A stretch of 64,000 bases of DNA from Massilia sp. UMI-21 (lineage in GTDB: Bacteria > Pseudomonadota > Gammaproteobacteria > Burkholderiales > Burkholderiaceae_D). The number at the start of each line of letters is the position of its first letter. The first letter of the stretch is position 1. Both the position numbers and the translations under genes were made by a program. The notes under the pieces were generated by a model that made no database searches, was not told the DNA's origin, and saw only the letters and a program-made list of their open reading frames with translations. The stretch lies in NCBI GenBank assembly GCA_015277795.1, contig CP063848.1, forward strand, positions 1,922,001 to 1,986,000, in the 5' to 3' direction. Positions 40,916 to 49,746 of this stretch are shown piece by piece.

Positions 40916-40952
40916 TACCGCGGGAGTGATGCCGGGGAAGTGATACCGTGGG
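40911..40952. repeat. 14-bp tandem repeat at the coiled-coil gene stop
   Basis: Three imperfect units of AGTGAT[A/G]CCGNGG[G/A] at 40911-40924, 40925-40938 and 40939-40952, with a degenerate fourth. The TGA stop lies in the first unit. Confidence 0.65.
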
Positions 40953-41019
40953 ACTGATGCAGTGCGGTTCCGGTGATATGCCAGGCAAATCACCGGGTCG
41001 CACTAATATGTACGGCGTA

Positions 41020-41421
41020 TTACAACGCCGGAGCGTCGCTCGGCGCGACCGGATTCACCGGCCCGGTGCCGGCCTTGGTCGCGAAATACCCGGTCTCGCC
41101 GAAGCACGAGGTCGGAATTCCCACATGCTGCTCGTAGGTGATCTGCACCCGCTGCCCCATCGCGTTCTGCAATTGCCGCACCACGGCCTCGTCGCGCACC
41201 GTGAAGGCGAAGCGCTCGGGAATCGCGCCCGGCATGCTCGACAGCAGGATCTCGCCTTCCCAGGTCTTGCACAGCCAGCCCTTCTTCGAGAACTTCTGCA
41301 GGTAGCCGGCCCGTTCGCCTTCGGAATACGACCAGCTCAGGGTGAACCAGGTGTACAGCGCGAACAGCACCAGGATGGCGGCAATGGCGGACAGGAGGAT
41401 GGCGGTGGCGCGTTTCGGCAT
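41020..41421 (-). CDS. Conserved membrane-anchored hypothetical protein
   Basis: A 133-residue protein with one N-terminal membrane helix (ATAILLSAIAAILVLFALYTWF) and a conserved soluble part: SWSYSEGERAGYLQKFSKKGWLCKTWEGEILLSSMPGAIPERFAFTV ... VQITYEQHVGIPTSCFGETGYFA. I recognise this pattern as a widespread proteobacterial family that is sometimes misnamed 6-phosphogluconate dehydrogenase in databases; nothing in it resembles that enzyme. Two Cys residues (in WLCKTW and TSCFG) may pair if exported. Function is unknown. Confidence 0.8.
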   Translation of the reverse strand: MPKRATAILLSAIAAILVLFALYTWFTLSWSYSEGERAGYLQKFSKKGWLCKTWEGEILLSSMPGAIPERFAFTVRDEAVVRQLQNAMGQRVQITYEQHVGIPTSCFGETGYFATKAGTGPVNPVAPSDAPAL

Positions 41422-41558
41422 GGTCTCGAATGGGTTCGGTTGTCAGGATGGCAGGATTACAGCCGCGCCCATTCTGCCACGGCTGGACAAATTAGCAAAA
41501 TGCCGCGTTCGGCCCCGCGTCCGGCCTGGGCTGCGCGAGCCGGGCTGGTGCGCGGGCC

Positions 41559-42590
41559 TCAGGCATGCGCCATGCGCCGCCGGTAGCGTACCGAGGACCA
41601 CAGCGACACCAGGATGAAGGTCAGCCCCGACAGCCCCGTGAACCATTCGGGAATGTGGTAGTGGACGCTGGCGAACATGATCAGGGCCAGGATGCCGATC
41701 GCGTAGTGCGCGCCGTGTTCCAGGAACACGAATTCGTCCAGGGTGCCCTTGTAAACCAGGAACACGGTCATCGAGCGCACGAACATGGCGCCGATAGCCA
41801 GGCCCAGCATGATGATGACGACGTCGTTGGTGATGGCGAAGGCGCCGATCACGCCGTCGAAGCTGAACGAGGCATCCAGCACTTCCAGGTAGAGGAAGCC
41901 GCCGATGCTGCCCTGGGCGATCATCTTGCCCACCGTCGGGTCTTGTTCCTCTTTCTCGAGCAGGCCGCTGAGCCACTGTACGCCGATATAGATCAGCACC
42001 CCGGTGACGCCGGCGATCAGGACCGGCAGCTTGCGCGCCGGGTCCATCAGGACCATGGCGCCGAACACGGCCGACAGGGTGAGCAGGACGGCCAGGCCCT
42101 CGGTGCCGTACTTGCCGACCTTTTCCTCGATCCAGCCGAGCCAGTGCAGTTCTTTTTCCTCGTCAAACAGAAAATTCAGGAAGACCAGCATCAGGAAGGC
42201 GCCGCCGAAGGCCGCGACCTCGGCGTGCTTTTCGGTGAGATGGCGCGAATACTCGCTCGGGTTGTCGATCGCCATGTGCCAGACGTCCAGCAGGCCGAGC
42301 CCCGTGGCCGCCGACACGATGACCAGCGGGAACAGCAGGCGCATGCCGAACACGGCCACCAGGATGCCGACCGTCAGGAACAGCTTGCGCCAGAATTCGT
42401 TCCAGCCGCGCAAGACCGAGGCGTTGACCACCGCGTTGTCGAAAGAAAGCGACACTTCCAGAACGCCGAGCACGGCCGTGATCCAGAGCGCCCGCAGCAG
42501 GCCCGCCATGCCATGGTGCGCGTAGCCCCACCAGCCCGCCAGCGCCATCAGGATGACCGTTACCACGATCGACAACCGGAAATGCCGCAT
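41559..42590 (-). CDS. DUF475 (TerC-related) membrane protein
   Basis: A 343-residue integral membrane protein. GVLEVSLSFDNAVVNASVLRGWNEFWRKLFLTVGILVAVFGMRLLFP near the N terminus and LEVLDASFSFDGVIGAFAITNDVVIIMLGLAIGAMFVRSMTVFLV in the second half are paired acidic membrane motifs. They are shared with the TerC/DUF475 group, thought to export or handle metal ions such as Mn2+ or tellurite. About nine helices are visible. The start has GGAGGAGGT directly before it. No yybP-ykoY-like manganese riboswitch could be recognised upstream. Confidence 0.88.
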   Translation of the reverse strand: MRHFRLSIVVTVILMALAGWWGYAHHGMAGLLRALWITAVLGVLEVSLSFDNAVVNASVLRGWNEFWRKLFLTVGILVAVFGMRLLFPLVIVSAATGLGLLDVWHMAIDNPSEYSRHLTEKHAEVAAFGGAFLMLVFLNFLFDEEKELHWLGWIEEKVGKYGTEGLAVLLTLSAVFGAMVLMDPARKLPVLIAGVTGVLIYIGVQWLSGLLEKEEQDPTVGKMIAQGSIGGFLYLEVLDASFSFDGVIGAFAITNDVVIIMLGLAIGAMFVRSMTVFLVYKGTLDEFVFLEHGAHYAIGILALIMFASVHYHIPEWFTGLSGLTFILVSLWSSVRYRRRMAHA

Positions 42591-42759
42591 ACCTCCTCCT
42601 TGCCTGTCTCGTTTAGTTGGGAGAATATTACCGTCCCGGGTAGTGCGGCGGCGCTACGGATGTCCTTGATTCTTCCTCCGATGGGTATCAGCGAAGGCTT
42701 GCATCTGAGATAATTCTGCGCGTCATTAAAGCTTGGCATCAACTCACCTGGATTTGGAC

Positions 42760-43179
42760 ATGGATCTCGCATACCTCGTAACACCCGTACTCACCTGGAT
42801 GGTGGTCGGCCCGATCAAGTTCTTGATCACCAGCGCGCGCCAGCGCCGCTGGGCCTTCAACCTGGTGGGCAACGGCGGCTTCCCCAGCAATCACAGCTCG
42901 GTCGTCACCAGCATGGCCACCCTGATCGCGCTGCGCGAGGGGATCGGCCACCCGGCCTTCGGGGTCGCGCTGACCCTGGCCTTCATCGTGATGATCGACG
43001 CCAACAGCCTGCGCCAGCACGTGGGCCGCCAGGCGGCGGCGATCAACCGGCTGGCGTGCGAGACCGTGGGCCACATCGTCCTGCGCGAACGCATGGGCCA
43101 CACCCTGGTGGAGATCGGCGGCGGCATCCTGACCGGCATCGGGATGGGCTTCCTGATCAATGCCGTGTTTGCCGCGTAA
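42760..43179 (+). CDS. Divergent PAP2 (DUF212) family membrane protein
   Basis: A 139-residue protein matching the DUF212/acid phosphatase-VanZ-like divergent PAP2 family. It has GNGGFPSNHSSVVTSMATLIAL (P-S-x-H-S motif), FIVMIDANSLRQHVGRQAAAIN and MGHTLVEIGGGILTGIGMGFLINAVF (G-H-T motif). It probably acts on a lipid or isoprenoid phosphate at the membrane; activity in this divergent family is not proven. ATG at 42760; it is divergent from DUF475. Confidence 0.82.
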   Translation: MDLAYLVTPVLTWMVVGPIKFLITSARQRRWAFNLVGNGGFPSNHSSVVTSMATLIALREGIGHPAFGVALTLAFIVMIDANSLRQHVGRQAAAINRLACETVGHIVLRERMGHTLVEIGGGILTGIGMGFLINAVFAA

Positions 43180-43350
43180 GACAGGACCCGTGCCGGCCTG
43201 CGGACGGTCCGGACGTCCGCCTGTCCGCCGCCGGTGCGAAACATGCTGCGTTTCAGTTCGCCTGGAATGCAGCTCATCGCGAAATATCGCATTTCATCCC
43301 TCGATTTCCGCAGTATGCAGAGTCGTCGCTTGCGGTTGGCAGGGCACTAC

Positions 43351-43378
43351 TTGATACTGCGCGCTGGCTGTCTATATC
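43351..43378 (+). promoter_or_regulatory. Sigma70-like promoter of the RND operon
   Basis: TTGATA (43351-43356) and TATATC (43373-43378), 16-nt spacer, about 50 nt before the adaptor gene. No TetR-family operator or regulator gene is adjacent. Confidence 0.4.
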
Positions 43379-43426
43379 CGTATTTTTACAAGAATAACCA
43401 CTGAGTCCATTCTCTGGAGAATCACA

Positions 43427-44602
43427 ATGCTGCGCAAATCACTACTCGTCCTTGCCATCGCCTCGGCGCTCGTCGCCTGCAGCAAGGAGTCCAAGGAAGC
43501 CGCCAAGCCGGGCGAGCAAACCGCCGCCCAGGCCGACGCCAAGGACAAGCGTCCGACGCAGCTGCAGGTCGCTCCGGAAGACGTGCTGACCGTCCAGAGC
43601 GACACCCTGAGCAGTGGACCCGTGGTGACCGGCTCGATCCAGCCCGAGCGCAAGGCCGACCTGCGCGCCGAAGTCTCGTCCGTGGTGCTGCAGGTGCTGA
43701 AAGAGAACGGCGAGCGGGTCAAGCGCGGCGACGTGCTGGTGCGCCTCGATGAAACCGCGATCCGCGAGACCGTCATGTCGGCCGAGGCGGGCGTGCGCGC
43801 CGCCAGCCAGGCGCTGGACCAGGCCAACCGCCAGCTCGAGCGCATGAAGACCCTGCGCGCCTCGGGCATGACCTCGGCCGTCGGCCTGGACGAGGCCGAA
43901 GTGCGCCGCAACAGCGCCCAGAGCGAGCTGTCGGCCGCCAGGAGCCGCGCCGCCACGGCGCGCCAGCAACTGTCGCGCACCGTGGTGCGGGCCCCGTTCG
44001 ACGGCATCGTCTCCGAACGCAAGGTATCAAGCGGCGACACCGCCACCATCGGCAAGGAACTGGTCAAGGTGATCGACCCGGACAGCATGCGCTTCCAGGG
44101 CCGCGTCTCGGCCGATTCGATCGCCACCGTGCAAGTCGGCCAGAAGGTCAATTTCCGTGTCAACGGCTACGGCGAGCAGCAGTTTGCCGGCATCATCAAG
44201 CGCATCGACCCGTCCGCCAACGCCGTCACCCGCCAGGTCGAGGTGGTGATCGAATTCGCCGACAAGGCCCAGCCGAAAGTGGCCGGCCTGTACGCCGAAG
44301 GCCGCGTCGACGCCCAGAGCACCGACGCCCTGATGCTGCCGGAAGCGGCGGTCGTGAAGTCGGGCGACAAGGCCTATACCTGGCGCATCAAGGACAAGAC
44401 CCTGAACAAGGTCGACCTGGTGGTCGGCGCGCGCGACCCGCGCACCGGCAACCTCGAAGTCAAGCGCGGCCTGGCCGCCGGCGACATCGTGCTGCGCGCC
44501 CCGACCTCGAACCTGAAGGACGGCCAGAAGGTCGAGATGCCGAATGCACGGATCGCCAGTGCGGCCAGCGCGGCGCCGGTCCAGGGCACCCAGGGCAAAT
44601 AA
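43427..44602 (+). CDS. RND efflux periplasmic adaptor lipoprotein
   Basis: A 391-residue membrane fusion protein that links an RND pump to an outer-membrane channel. The lipoprotein signal MLRKSLLVLAIASALVAC has its lipobox at LVAC. Next come the lipoyl half (GSIQPERKADLRAEVSSVVLQVLKENGERVKRGDVLVRLD), a coiled-coil hairpin (AASQALDQANRQLERMKTLRASG...SELSAARSRAATARQQL), the second lipoyl half (TVVRAPFDGIVSERKVSSGDTATIGKELVKVID) and a beta-barrel domain. RBS TGGAGA upstream. The pump gene follows 12 nt later. No TolC-like gene is present here. Confidence 0.93.
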   Translation: MLRKSLLVLAIASALVACSKESKEAAKPGEQTAAQADAKDKRPTQLQVAPEDVLTVQSDTLSSGPVVTGSIQPERKADLRAEVSSVVLQVLKENGERVKRGDVLVRLDETAIRETVMSAEAGVRAASQALDQANRQLERMKTLRASGMTSAVGLDEAEVRRNSAQSELSAARSRAATARQQLSRTVVRAPFDGIVSERKVSSGDTATIGKELVKVIDPDSMRFQGRVSADSIATVQVGQKVNFRVNGYGEQQFAGIIKRIDPSANAVTRQVEVVIEFADKAQPKVAGLYAEGRVDAQSTDALMLPEAAVVKSGDKAYTWRIKDKTLNKVDLVVGARDPRTGNLEVKRGLAAGDIVLRAPTSNLKDGQKVEMPNARIASAASAAPVQGTQGK

Positions 44603-44614
44603 GGAAAACAATCC

Positions 44615-47600
44615 ATGTTCCTCTCTAATTTCAGTGTCAAGAAGCCGGTCGCGACGATCGTGCTGATCGTCGCGATGATGGCCATGGGCTTGCTGGCCCT
44701 GTCCAAGCTGAAGGTCAACCAGAACCCGGACGTCGAAGTGCCGATCATCGTGGTCGACATCCCGTACCCTGGCGCCTCGCCCGAGACCGCCGAGCGCGAG
44801 ATCACCAACCGCATCGAGAAGCAGATGCTGGCGATCCAGGGCGTTACCGAAGTCAATTCCAACTCCTACGAAGGCGGCGCCTCGATCTGGATGGAATTCG
44901 ACTTCGACCGCAACCTCATCGAAGCCTCGGACGACGTCCGCAACGCCATCGCTTCGGTGCGCTACAAGCTGCCGGTCGAGATGCGCGAACCGATCCTGCG
45001 CCGCATCGATCCGGCGTCCGAGCCGGTGATGTCGCTGGCGCTGTCTTCGAGCAGCCAGAGCCATGCGGAAATCTCGCGCTTCGCCGAAGACGAGCTGGCC
45101 GACCGCTTCCGCGCCATCGACGGCGTCTCGACCGTGAACGTGAACGGCGCCCTGCGCCGCGAGCTGTCGGTGCTCTTGCGTGCCGAGAAGCTGCGCGAGT
45201 ACAACGTGTCGGTGTCCGACGTGACCGCGGCCCTGCGCACCCAGAACACCAATGCGCCGGTGGGCAAGCTGCGCAGCGAACTGGACGAGAAGGGCATCCG
45301 CCTGGTCGGCCGCATCGAGCGTCCGGAAGATTTCTCGCAGGTGGTGGTCAAGCGTAACGGCGACCAGATCGTGCGCCTGAACCAGGTGGCCGAGGTCAAG
45401 GATGGCTACGCCGACATCAACAGCCTGTCGATGCGCAGCGGCAAACCGAACGTGGGTATCCAGGTGTCGCGTTCGCGCGACGCCTCGACCGTGTCGCTGG
45501 CCAAGAAAGTCCATGCGGTGGTCGCGGAAGTCAGCAAGGAACTGCCGCCAGGCACCAAGCTGGAAGTCGTGCGCGACGGCGGCGAAGACGCCCAGGCCAG
45601 CCTGAACAACGTGATCGAAGCCCTGGTGCTGGGCGCGATCCTGACCATCTTCGTGGTGTACGCCTTCCTGAACTCCTGGCGTTCGACCCTGATTACCGCG
45701 CTGTCGCTGCCGACCTCGGTGCTGGCCGCCTTCATCGCGGTCTGGCTGTGCGGCTTCACCCTGAACTTCATGACCCTGCTCGGCCTGTCGCTCGCGATCG
45801 GCGTGCTGATCGACGACGCGATCGTGGTGCGGGAAAACATCGTGCGCCACATGGAGCTCGGCTCCGACCGCCGTACCGCGGCCCTCGAAGGCACTGCCGA
45901 GATCGGCATGGCCGTGGCCGCCACCACCTTCTCGATCATGGCCGTGTTCATTCCGGTGGCCTTCATGCCGGGCATGGCCGGACAATGGTTCGGTCCGTTC
46001 GCGCTGACCGTGACCTGCTCGGTGATCGTGTCGCTGTTCATTTCCTTCACCCTCGACCCGATGCTGTCTGCCTACTGGGGCGACCCGCCGGGCCACCACC
46101 ATGCACCGAAGAAGGGCCTGGGCGCGGTACTGGACAGGTTCAACCGCTGGTTCGACCACCAGGCCGACCGCTACGGCAACGTGATCGCCTGGGCGCTGCA
46201 CCACCGCAAGTGGATGGCCGCGATCGCCGTGGCGACCCTGGTGGCCGCGATCGGCCTGCACGCCAAGTTCGGCGGTTCCAGCTTCCTGCCGAAGTCGGAC
46301 CAGGGCACCCTCATGGTCGAGATCCGCGTGCCGGCATCGTCGAGCCTGGAATATGCGCGCCGCAAGGTCGAAGCGGCAGCCGAGCTGGCCCGTTCGATCC
46401 CGGAAGTGAAAGACACCAACAGCAATGCCAACACCGGCGGCGGCCGTATCTACGTCGACATCGGCAAGCGCAGCGAGCGCAAGCGTAGCGGCAGCGACAT
46501 CGCGGTCGAACTGCGCGACAAGATCAGCCGCCTGGTCGGCGCGGAATACACCGTGATCGACGACCTGAACGGCGGCGGCAAGCCGGTCCAGATCCAGTTC
46601 ACCGGCTCCGACTCGCGCAAGCTGATGGACCTGACCACCGCCTACATGGAGAAACTGCGGCAGGTGCCGGGCGCCGTCGACGTCTCGCTGTCGGAACAGG
46701 ATCCGAAGAACGAGCTGCAGATCGTGCTCGACCGTGGCCTGGCCAATGCCATGGGCATCTCGATCAACGACGCCGCCCAGTCTCTGCGCGTGGCCTTCGC
46801 CGGCATCGAAGTGGGCGACTGGGTCGACCCGAGCAGCGAGACCCGCGACGTCGCCGTGCGCCTGCATCCGGACGACCGCGTCAATACCGGCAGCATCGAA
46901 CGCCTGCCGATCGCGGTGCAAGGCACCGGCATGATGGTGCCGCTCGAGCAGATCGCTACCATCACGATGGGCAAGGGCCCGGCCGCCATCCGCCACCGCG
47001 ACGGCGAGCGCATGATCACCGTCTCGGCCAATGCCCAGGGCCGTTCGCCGGGCGAAGTGACCGCCGACGCCATGAAGCTGGCCAAGAGCTTCGACTTCCC
47101 ACCGGGCTACGGCCTGAAGCTGGGCGGCGCCGGCCAGGACCAGCAGGAAGTGTTCAGCGCCATGGGCATCGCCCTGCTGTCGGGCATCGGCCTGATGTAC
47201 CTGATCCTGGTGATGCAGTTCGGCTCCTTCACCGCACCCCTGGGCGTGATGCTGTCGCTGCCGCTGTCCCTGATCGGCGTGGTCCTGGCCCTGCTGTTGA
47301 CGGGCAATACCCTTAACCTGATGAGCCTGATCGGCGTCATCATGCTGATGGGCCTGGTGGCGAAGAACGCGATCCTGCTGCTGGACGCCGCCCGCGCCCT
47401 GGAGAAAGAAGGCATGGACCGCGAGGACGCCCTGATGGCGGCCGGCCGCAAGCGTCTGCGTCCGATCCTGATGACGACCTTTGCGCTGATCGCGGGCATG
47501 TTCCCGGTGGCGCTGGCCCTGGGCGACGCCGGCCAGTTCTACCAGCCGCTGGCCATCGCGATCATCGGCGGTGTCATCACCTCGACCTTCCTGACCCTGC

Positions 47601-47821
47601 TGGTGGTGCCGAGCTTCTACGACAGCATCGAGATCGCCCGCGACCGCATGTTCGCGAAGTTCAATCGCCGCGCAGACCGCTTCAACCCGGCGCTGGCCTT
47701 CCTGATGACCTTCGTCGAAGCCATCCTGACCTTGACCTTCGTACGTCTGGTCTACCGCAGCATCATGCGCCTCGGCCGCTTCCTGAGCGGCCGCGGTCGC
47801 GCCAGGCCGCAACCGGTGTAA
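44615..47821 (+). CDS. RND multidrug-type efflux permease (HAE1 family)
   Basis: A 1068-residue inner-membrane proton antiporter with the 12-helix AcrB-like layout. The first helix is in VKKPVATIVLIVAMMAMGLLAL, and the first periplasmic loop begins after LSKLKVNQNPDVEVPIIVVDIPYPGASPE. The proton-relay helix 4 is GLSLAIGVLIDDAIVVRENIVRH, with the two Asp residues. The second half repeats the layout, with GLVAKNAILLLDAARALEKEGMDREDAL and LMTTFALIAGMFPVALALG. It forms a two-gene operon with the adaptor. Substrates cannot be predicted. Confidence 0.94.
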   Translation: MFLSNFSVKKPVATIVLIVAMMAMGLLALSKLKVNQNPDVEVPIIVVDIPYPGASPETAEREITNRIEKQMLAIQGVTEVNSNSYEGGASIWMEFDFDRNLIEASDDVRNAIASVRYKLPVEMREPILRRIDPASEPVMSLALSSSSQSHAEISRFAEDELADRFRAIDGVSTVNVNGALRRELSVLLRAEKLREYNVSVSDVTAALRTQNTNAPVGKLRSELDEKGIRLVGRIERPEDFSQVVVKRNGDQIVRLNQVAEVKDGYADINSLSMRSGKPNVGIQVSRSRDASTVSLAKKVHAVVAEVSKELPPGTKLEVVRDGGEDAQASLNNVIEALVLGAILTIFVVYAFLNSWRSTLITALSLPTSVLAAFIAVWLCGFTLNFMTLLGLSLAIGVLIDDAIVVRENIVRHMELGSDRRTAALEGTAEIGMAVAATTFSIMAVFIPVAFMPGMAGQWFGPFALTVTCSVIVSLFISFTLDPMLSAYWGDPPGHHHAPKKGLGAVLDRFNRWFDHQADRYGNVIAWALHHRKWMAAIAVATLVAAIGLHAKFGGSSFLPKSDQGTLMVEIRVPASSSLEYARRKVEAAAELARSIPEVKDTNSNANTGGGRIYVDIGKRSERKRSGSDIAVELRDKISRLVGAEYTVIDDLNGGGKPVQIQFTGSDSRKLMDLTTAYMEKLRQVPGAVDVSLSEQDPKNELQIVLDRGLANAMGISINDAAQSLRVAFAGIEVGDWVDPSSETRDVAVRLHPDDRVNTGSIERLPIAVQGTGMMVPLEQIATITMGKGPAAIRHRDGERMITVSANAQGRSPGEVTADAMKLAKSFDFPPGYGLKLGGAGQDQQEVFSAMGIALLSGIGLMYLILVMQFGSFTAPLGVMLSLPLSLIGVVLALLLTGNTLNLMSLIGVIMLMGLVAKNAILLLDAARALEKEGMDREDALMAAGRKRLRPILMTTFALIAGMFPVALALGDAGQFYQPLAIAIIGGVITSTFLTLLVVPSFYDSIEIARDRMFAKFNRRADRFNPALAFLMTFVEAILTLTFVRLVYRSIMRLGRFLSGRGRARPQPV

Positions 47822-47859
47822 GCCGATCGCTCAGGCACGAGGCCATCGCCTGCAGCAAG

Positions 47860-47885
47860 AGCCAGCCTTCGGGCTGGCTTTTTTT
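47860..47885 (+). terminator. Terminator of the RND operon; group IIC intron target
   Basis: Stem agccagcc/ggctggct (47860-47867 with 47872-47879), TTCG loop, then seven T. Transcription of the RND operon should stop here. The T-run is followed by CATG and directly by the first group II intron. Such terminator hairpins are the known 5'-exon target of class IIC introns. Confidence 0.92.
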
Positions 47886-47889
47886 CATG
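47884..47889 (+). other. IBS1, intron-binding site in the 5' exon
   Basis: TTCATG, the six bases just before the first intron, is the exact reverse complement of CATGAA in the intron EBS1 loop at 48069-48074. Pairing ends at the base before the intron's first G, which fixes the 5' splice site between 47889 and 47890. Confidence 0.8.
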
Positions 47890-48062
47890 GTGCGCCCAGC
47901 ATGGGCGCACTCCTGCGGGTGAAAGTCCTGCCGCGAGCTGACCACAGTGAGCGAAGTGAAGCGCAACTGCATGAGGGTAACCGAGTGTGGGAAGGAAGCG
48001 TGGATCGTAAATCATGAGCCGAGGAACACGAATCGCATAGAAGGCGTTGCCGATCAGGGCGA

Positions 48063-48078
48063 GCGGGCCATGAACCGC
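48063..48078 (+). other. EBS1 hairpin of the upstream intron
   Basis: GCGG (48063-48066) and CCGC (48075-48078) close an 8-nt loop that contains CATGAA (48069-48074). This is 180 nt into the intron, about where class IIC introns carry EBS1. It pairs perfectly with TTCATG before the intron. The same hairpin in the second copy is at 49920-49935. Confidence 0.75.
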
Positions 48079-48291
48079 AAAGCTCTTGTGGTCAAGGAGA
48101 GGTGGCGTAGATGCGGCGGTTGTGTGATGAAGGAGTGCGGCCCTTACCTGGGGACGCCCCGCCTTGTGCCTGAAAGGGCGACGAAAAAAAAATCGGAGCG
48201 GGGTCTCAGCAGAGGTCATAGTAGTTGGAGGTAGCGCTGGGAAGGCTCGACTCCGCCGACGAAGGACCGAACGAGTAGGAGTGAATCCGAT

Positions 48292-49659
48292 ATGTCGATG
48301 CAGAAGGCACAGCGTCAGATGCCCGCAAACGCGGGGCGGGAAGCCGTAGGGCAAGGTGAAGCCATGCTCGATGCTTTCAGCGACGAAGCGTTCTGCCCGC
48401 GGCATGCAACCGGAGGCACGGGGTCAGCGTTGCTGCAAGCGGCGCTGACGACAGAGAACCTGCGGCGGGCGTTCAAGCGTGTGCGTGCCAACAAGGGAGC
48501 GGCTGGCGTGGATGGACTGGACATTGACCAGACCTCGCGTCTGCTGGCAACCGAGTGGCCTCACATACGAGAACAACTGTTGGCAGGGACGTACCGGCCC
48601 AGTCCGGTACGTCGGGTGACGATTCCGAAGCCCGACGGTGGCGAGCGCGAGCTTGGCATCCCGACGGTGACGGATCGGCTGATCCAGCAAGCACTATTAC
48701 AGGTGCTGCAACCGATCCTTGATCCCACTTTCAGCGAGCATAGCTACGGCTTCCGACCGGGCAGGCGTGCGCAGGATGCGGTATTAGCCGCTCAGGCATA
48801 CGTCCAGTCCGGGCTGAGAATCGTGGTGGACGTGGACCTGTCGAAGTTCTTCGACCGGGTCAACCATGACATCCTGATCGACCGCTTGAAGAAACGCATC
48901 GACGACGCTGGAGTGATCCGGCTGGTCCGTGCCTATCTGAACAGCGGCATCATGGAGCATGGTGTAGTACAGGAACGGAACGAAGGAACGCCGCAAGGCG
49001 GTCCATTGAGTCCGCTGCTTGCCAACGTCATGCTCGATGAAGTGGACAAGGAACTGGAACGGCGCGGCCATCGCTTTGCGCGCTACGCCGACGACGCGAA
49101 CGTCTATGTTCGTAGCGTGCGTGCGGGCCAGCGGGTGATGAGGCTGCTGCGGCGCTGCTATGCCAGACTGCACCTCGTGGTCAACGAAGGCAAGAGCGCC
49201 GTGGCCAGCGTCTTTGGCCGCAAGTTCCTCGGCTACAGCCTGTGGGTGGGGCGTGGGGGCGAAGTCAAACGCAAGGTGGCGGAAAAGCCGTTGCAAGCGT
49301 TTAAACAACGCATCAGGGAGCTAACCCGCCGATCTGGTGGGCGTAGCATGCCGGATGTGGTGCAGGGACTTCGTTCCTATATGCTGGGTTGGAAAGGGTA
49401 CTTCCAGTTGGCGCAAACCCCAAAGGTATGGCGCGGACTCGATGAATGGTTGCGGCACAGGCTGCGGGCTATCCAGCTCAAGCACTGGAAGCGCGGAAGC
49501 ACCATGTATCGGGAGCTCCTTAAACTTGGGGCTTGGCCGTCGGCAGCGAGGCACGTAGCGGCGAACAGCCGCCGCTGGTGGCACAACAGCGATAGGTTAC
49601 TCAAAACAGTGATGACTATCGGCTATTTCGACCGACTCGGTGTACCTCGCCTGTCTTGA
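48292..49659 (+). CDS. ltrA: Group II intron reverse transcriptase/maturase, copy 1
   Basis: A 455-residue multifunctional protein that helps the intron RNA splice and reverse transcribes it at the insertion site. RT blocks: RVRANKGAAGVDGLDIDQ, PVRRVTIPKPDGGERELGIPTVTDRLIQQAL, YGFRPGRRAQDAV, VVDVDLSKFFDRVNHDIL, GTPQGGPLSPLLANVMLDEVD and the catalytic YADD at 265-268. The maturase X domain follows (MPDVVQGLRSYMLGWKGYFQLAQTPKVW). There is no C-terminal DNA-binding or HNH endonuclease domain, as in class IIC; the sequence closely resembles the Geobacillus GsI-IIC enzyme as I remember it. The start has AGGAGT upstream. Confidence 0.95.
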   Translation: MSMQKAQRQMPANAGREAVGQGEAMLDAFSDEAFCPRHATGGTGSALLQAALTTENLRRAFKRVRANKGAAGVDGLDIDQTSRLLATEWPHIREQLLAGTYRPSPVRRVTIPKPDGGERELGIPTVTDRLIQQALLQVLQPILDPTFSEHSYGFRPGRRAQDAVLAAQAYVQSGLRIVVDVDLSKFFDRVNHDILIDRLKKRIDDAGVIRLVRAYLNSGIMEHGVVQERNEGTPQGGPLSPLLANVMLDEVDKELERRGHRFARYADDANVYVRSVRAGQRVMRLLRRCYARLHLVVNEGKSAVASVFGRKFLGYSLWVGRGGEVKRKVAEKPLQAFKQRIRELTRRSGGRSMPDVVQGLRSYMLGWKGYFQLAQTPKVWRGLDEWLRHRLRAIQLKHWKRGSTMYRELLKLGAWPSAARHVAANSRRWWHNSDRLLKTVMTIGYFDRLGVPRLS

Positions 49660-49673
49660 CCTCAACTACTCGA

Positions 49674-49705
49674 ACCGCCCGGTGCGGACCCGCATGCCGG
49701 GTGGT
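49674..49705 (+). ncRNA. Domain V of the upstream intron ribozyme
   Basis: ACCGCCCGG (49674-49682) pairs with CCGGGTGGT (49697-49705), with one G-U; the inner TGC/GCA stem is capped by a short loop after a two-base bulge. The lower stem holds the CGC catalytic triad. It lies 14 nt after the maturase stop, as expected. The copy in the second intron is 1858 nt downstream. Confidence 0.8.
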
Positions 49706-49746
49706 GTGGCAGGGGAGCGGCCCTCAGGGCCGTCCCCTATGCCGAT

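Larger units (their letters stand above)
47890..49746 (+). mobile_element. Group IIC intron, upstream copy
   Basis: A 1857-nt retroelement. The 5' end GTGCGCCC is the bacterial group II consensus (GUGYG) and folds in a 9-bp hairpin. About 400 nt of ribozyme domains I-III lead to the maturase gene in domain IV. Domain V (49674-49705) is a 9-bp stem with the CGC triad of class IIC. Domain VI is the hairpin ggggagcggccc/gggccgtcccc, with the bulged branch-point A eight bases from the 3' end. The 3' end is ...TATGCCGAT (AY rule). A second copy begins at the next base. Confidence 0.92.

Noticed and set aside
42591..42759. Possible manganese riboswitch before the TerC-related DUF475 gene.
   Set aside because: The conserved yybP-ykoY core bases and the paired stems could not be recognised in either orientation.
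44027..47812. A 1261-codon open frame antisense to the RND pump gene.
   Set aside because: His/Gln/Asp-rich composition without domains; it arises from GC-biased codon use of the real gene on the other strand.
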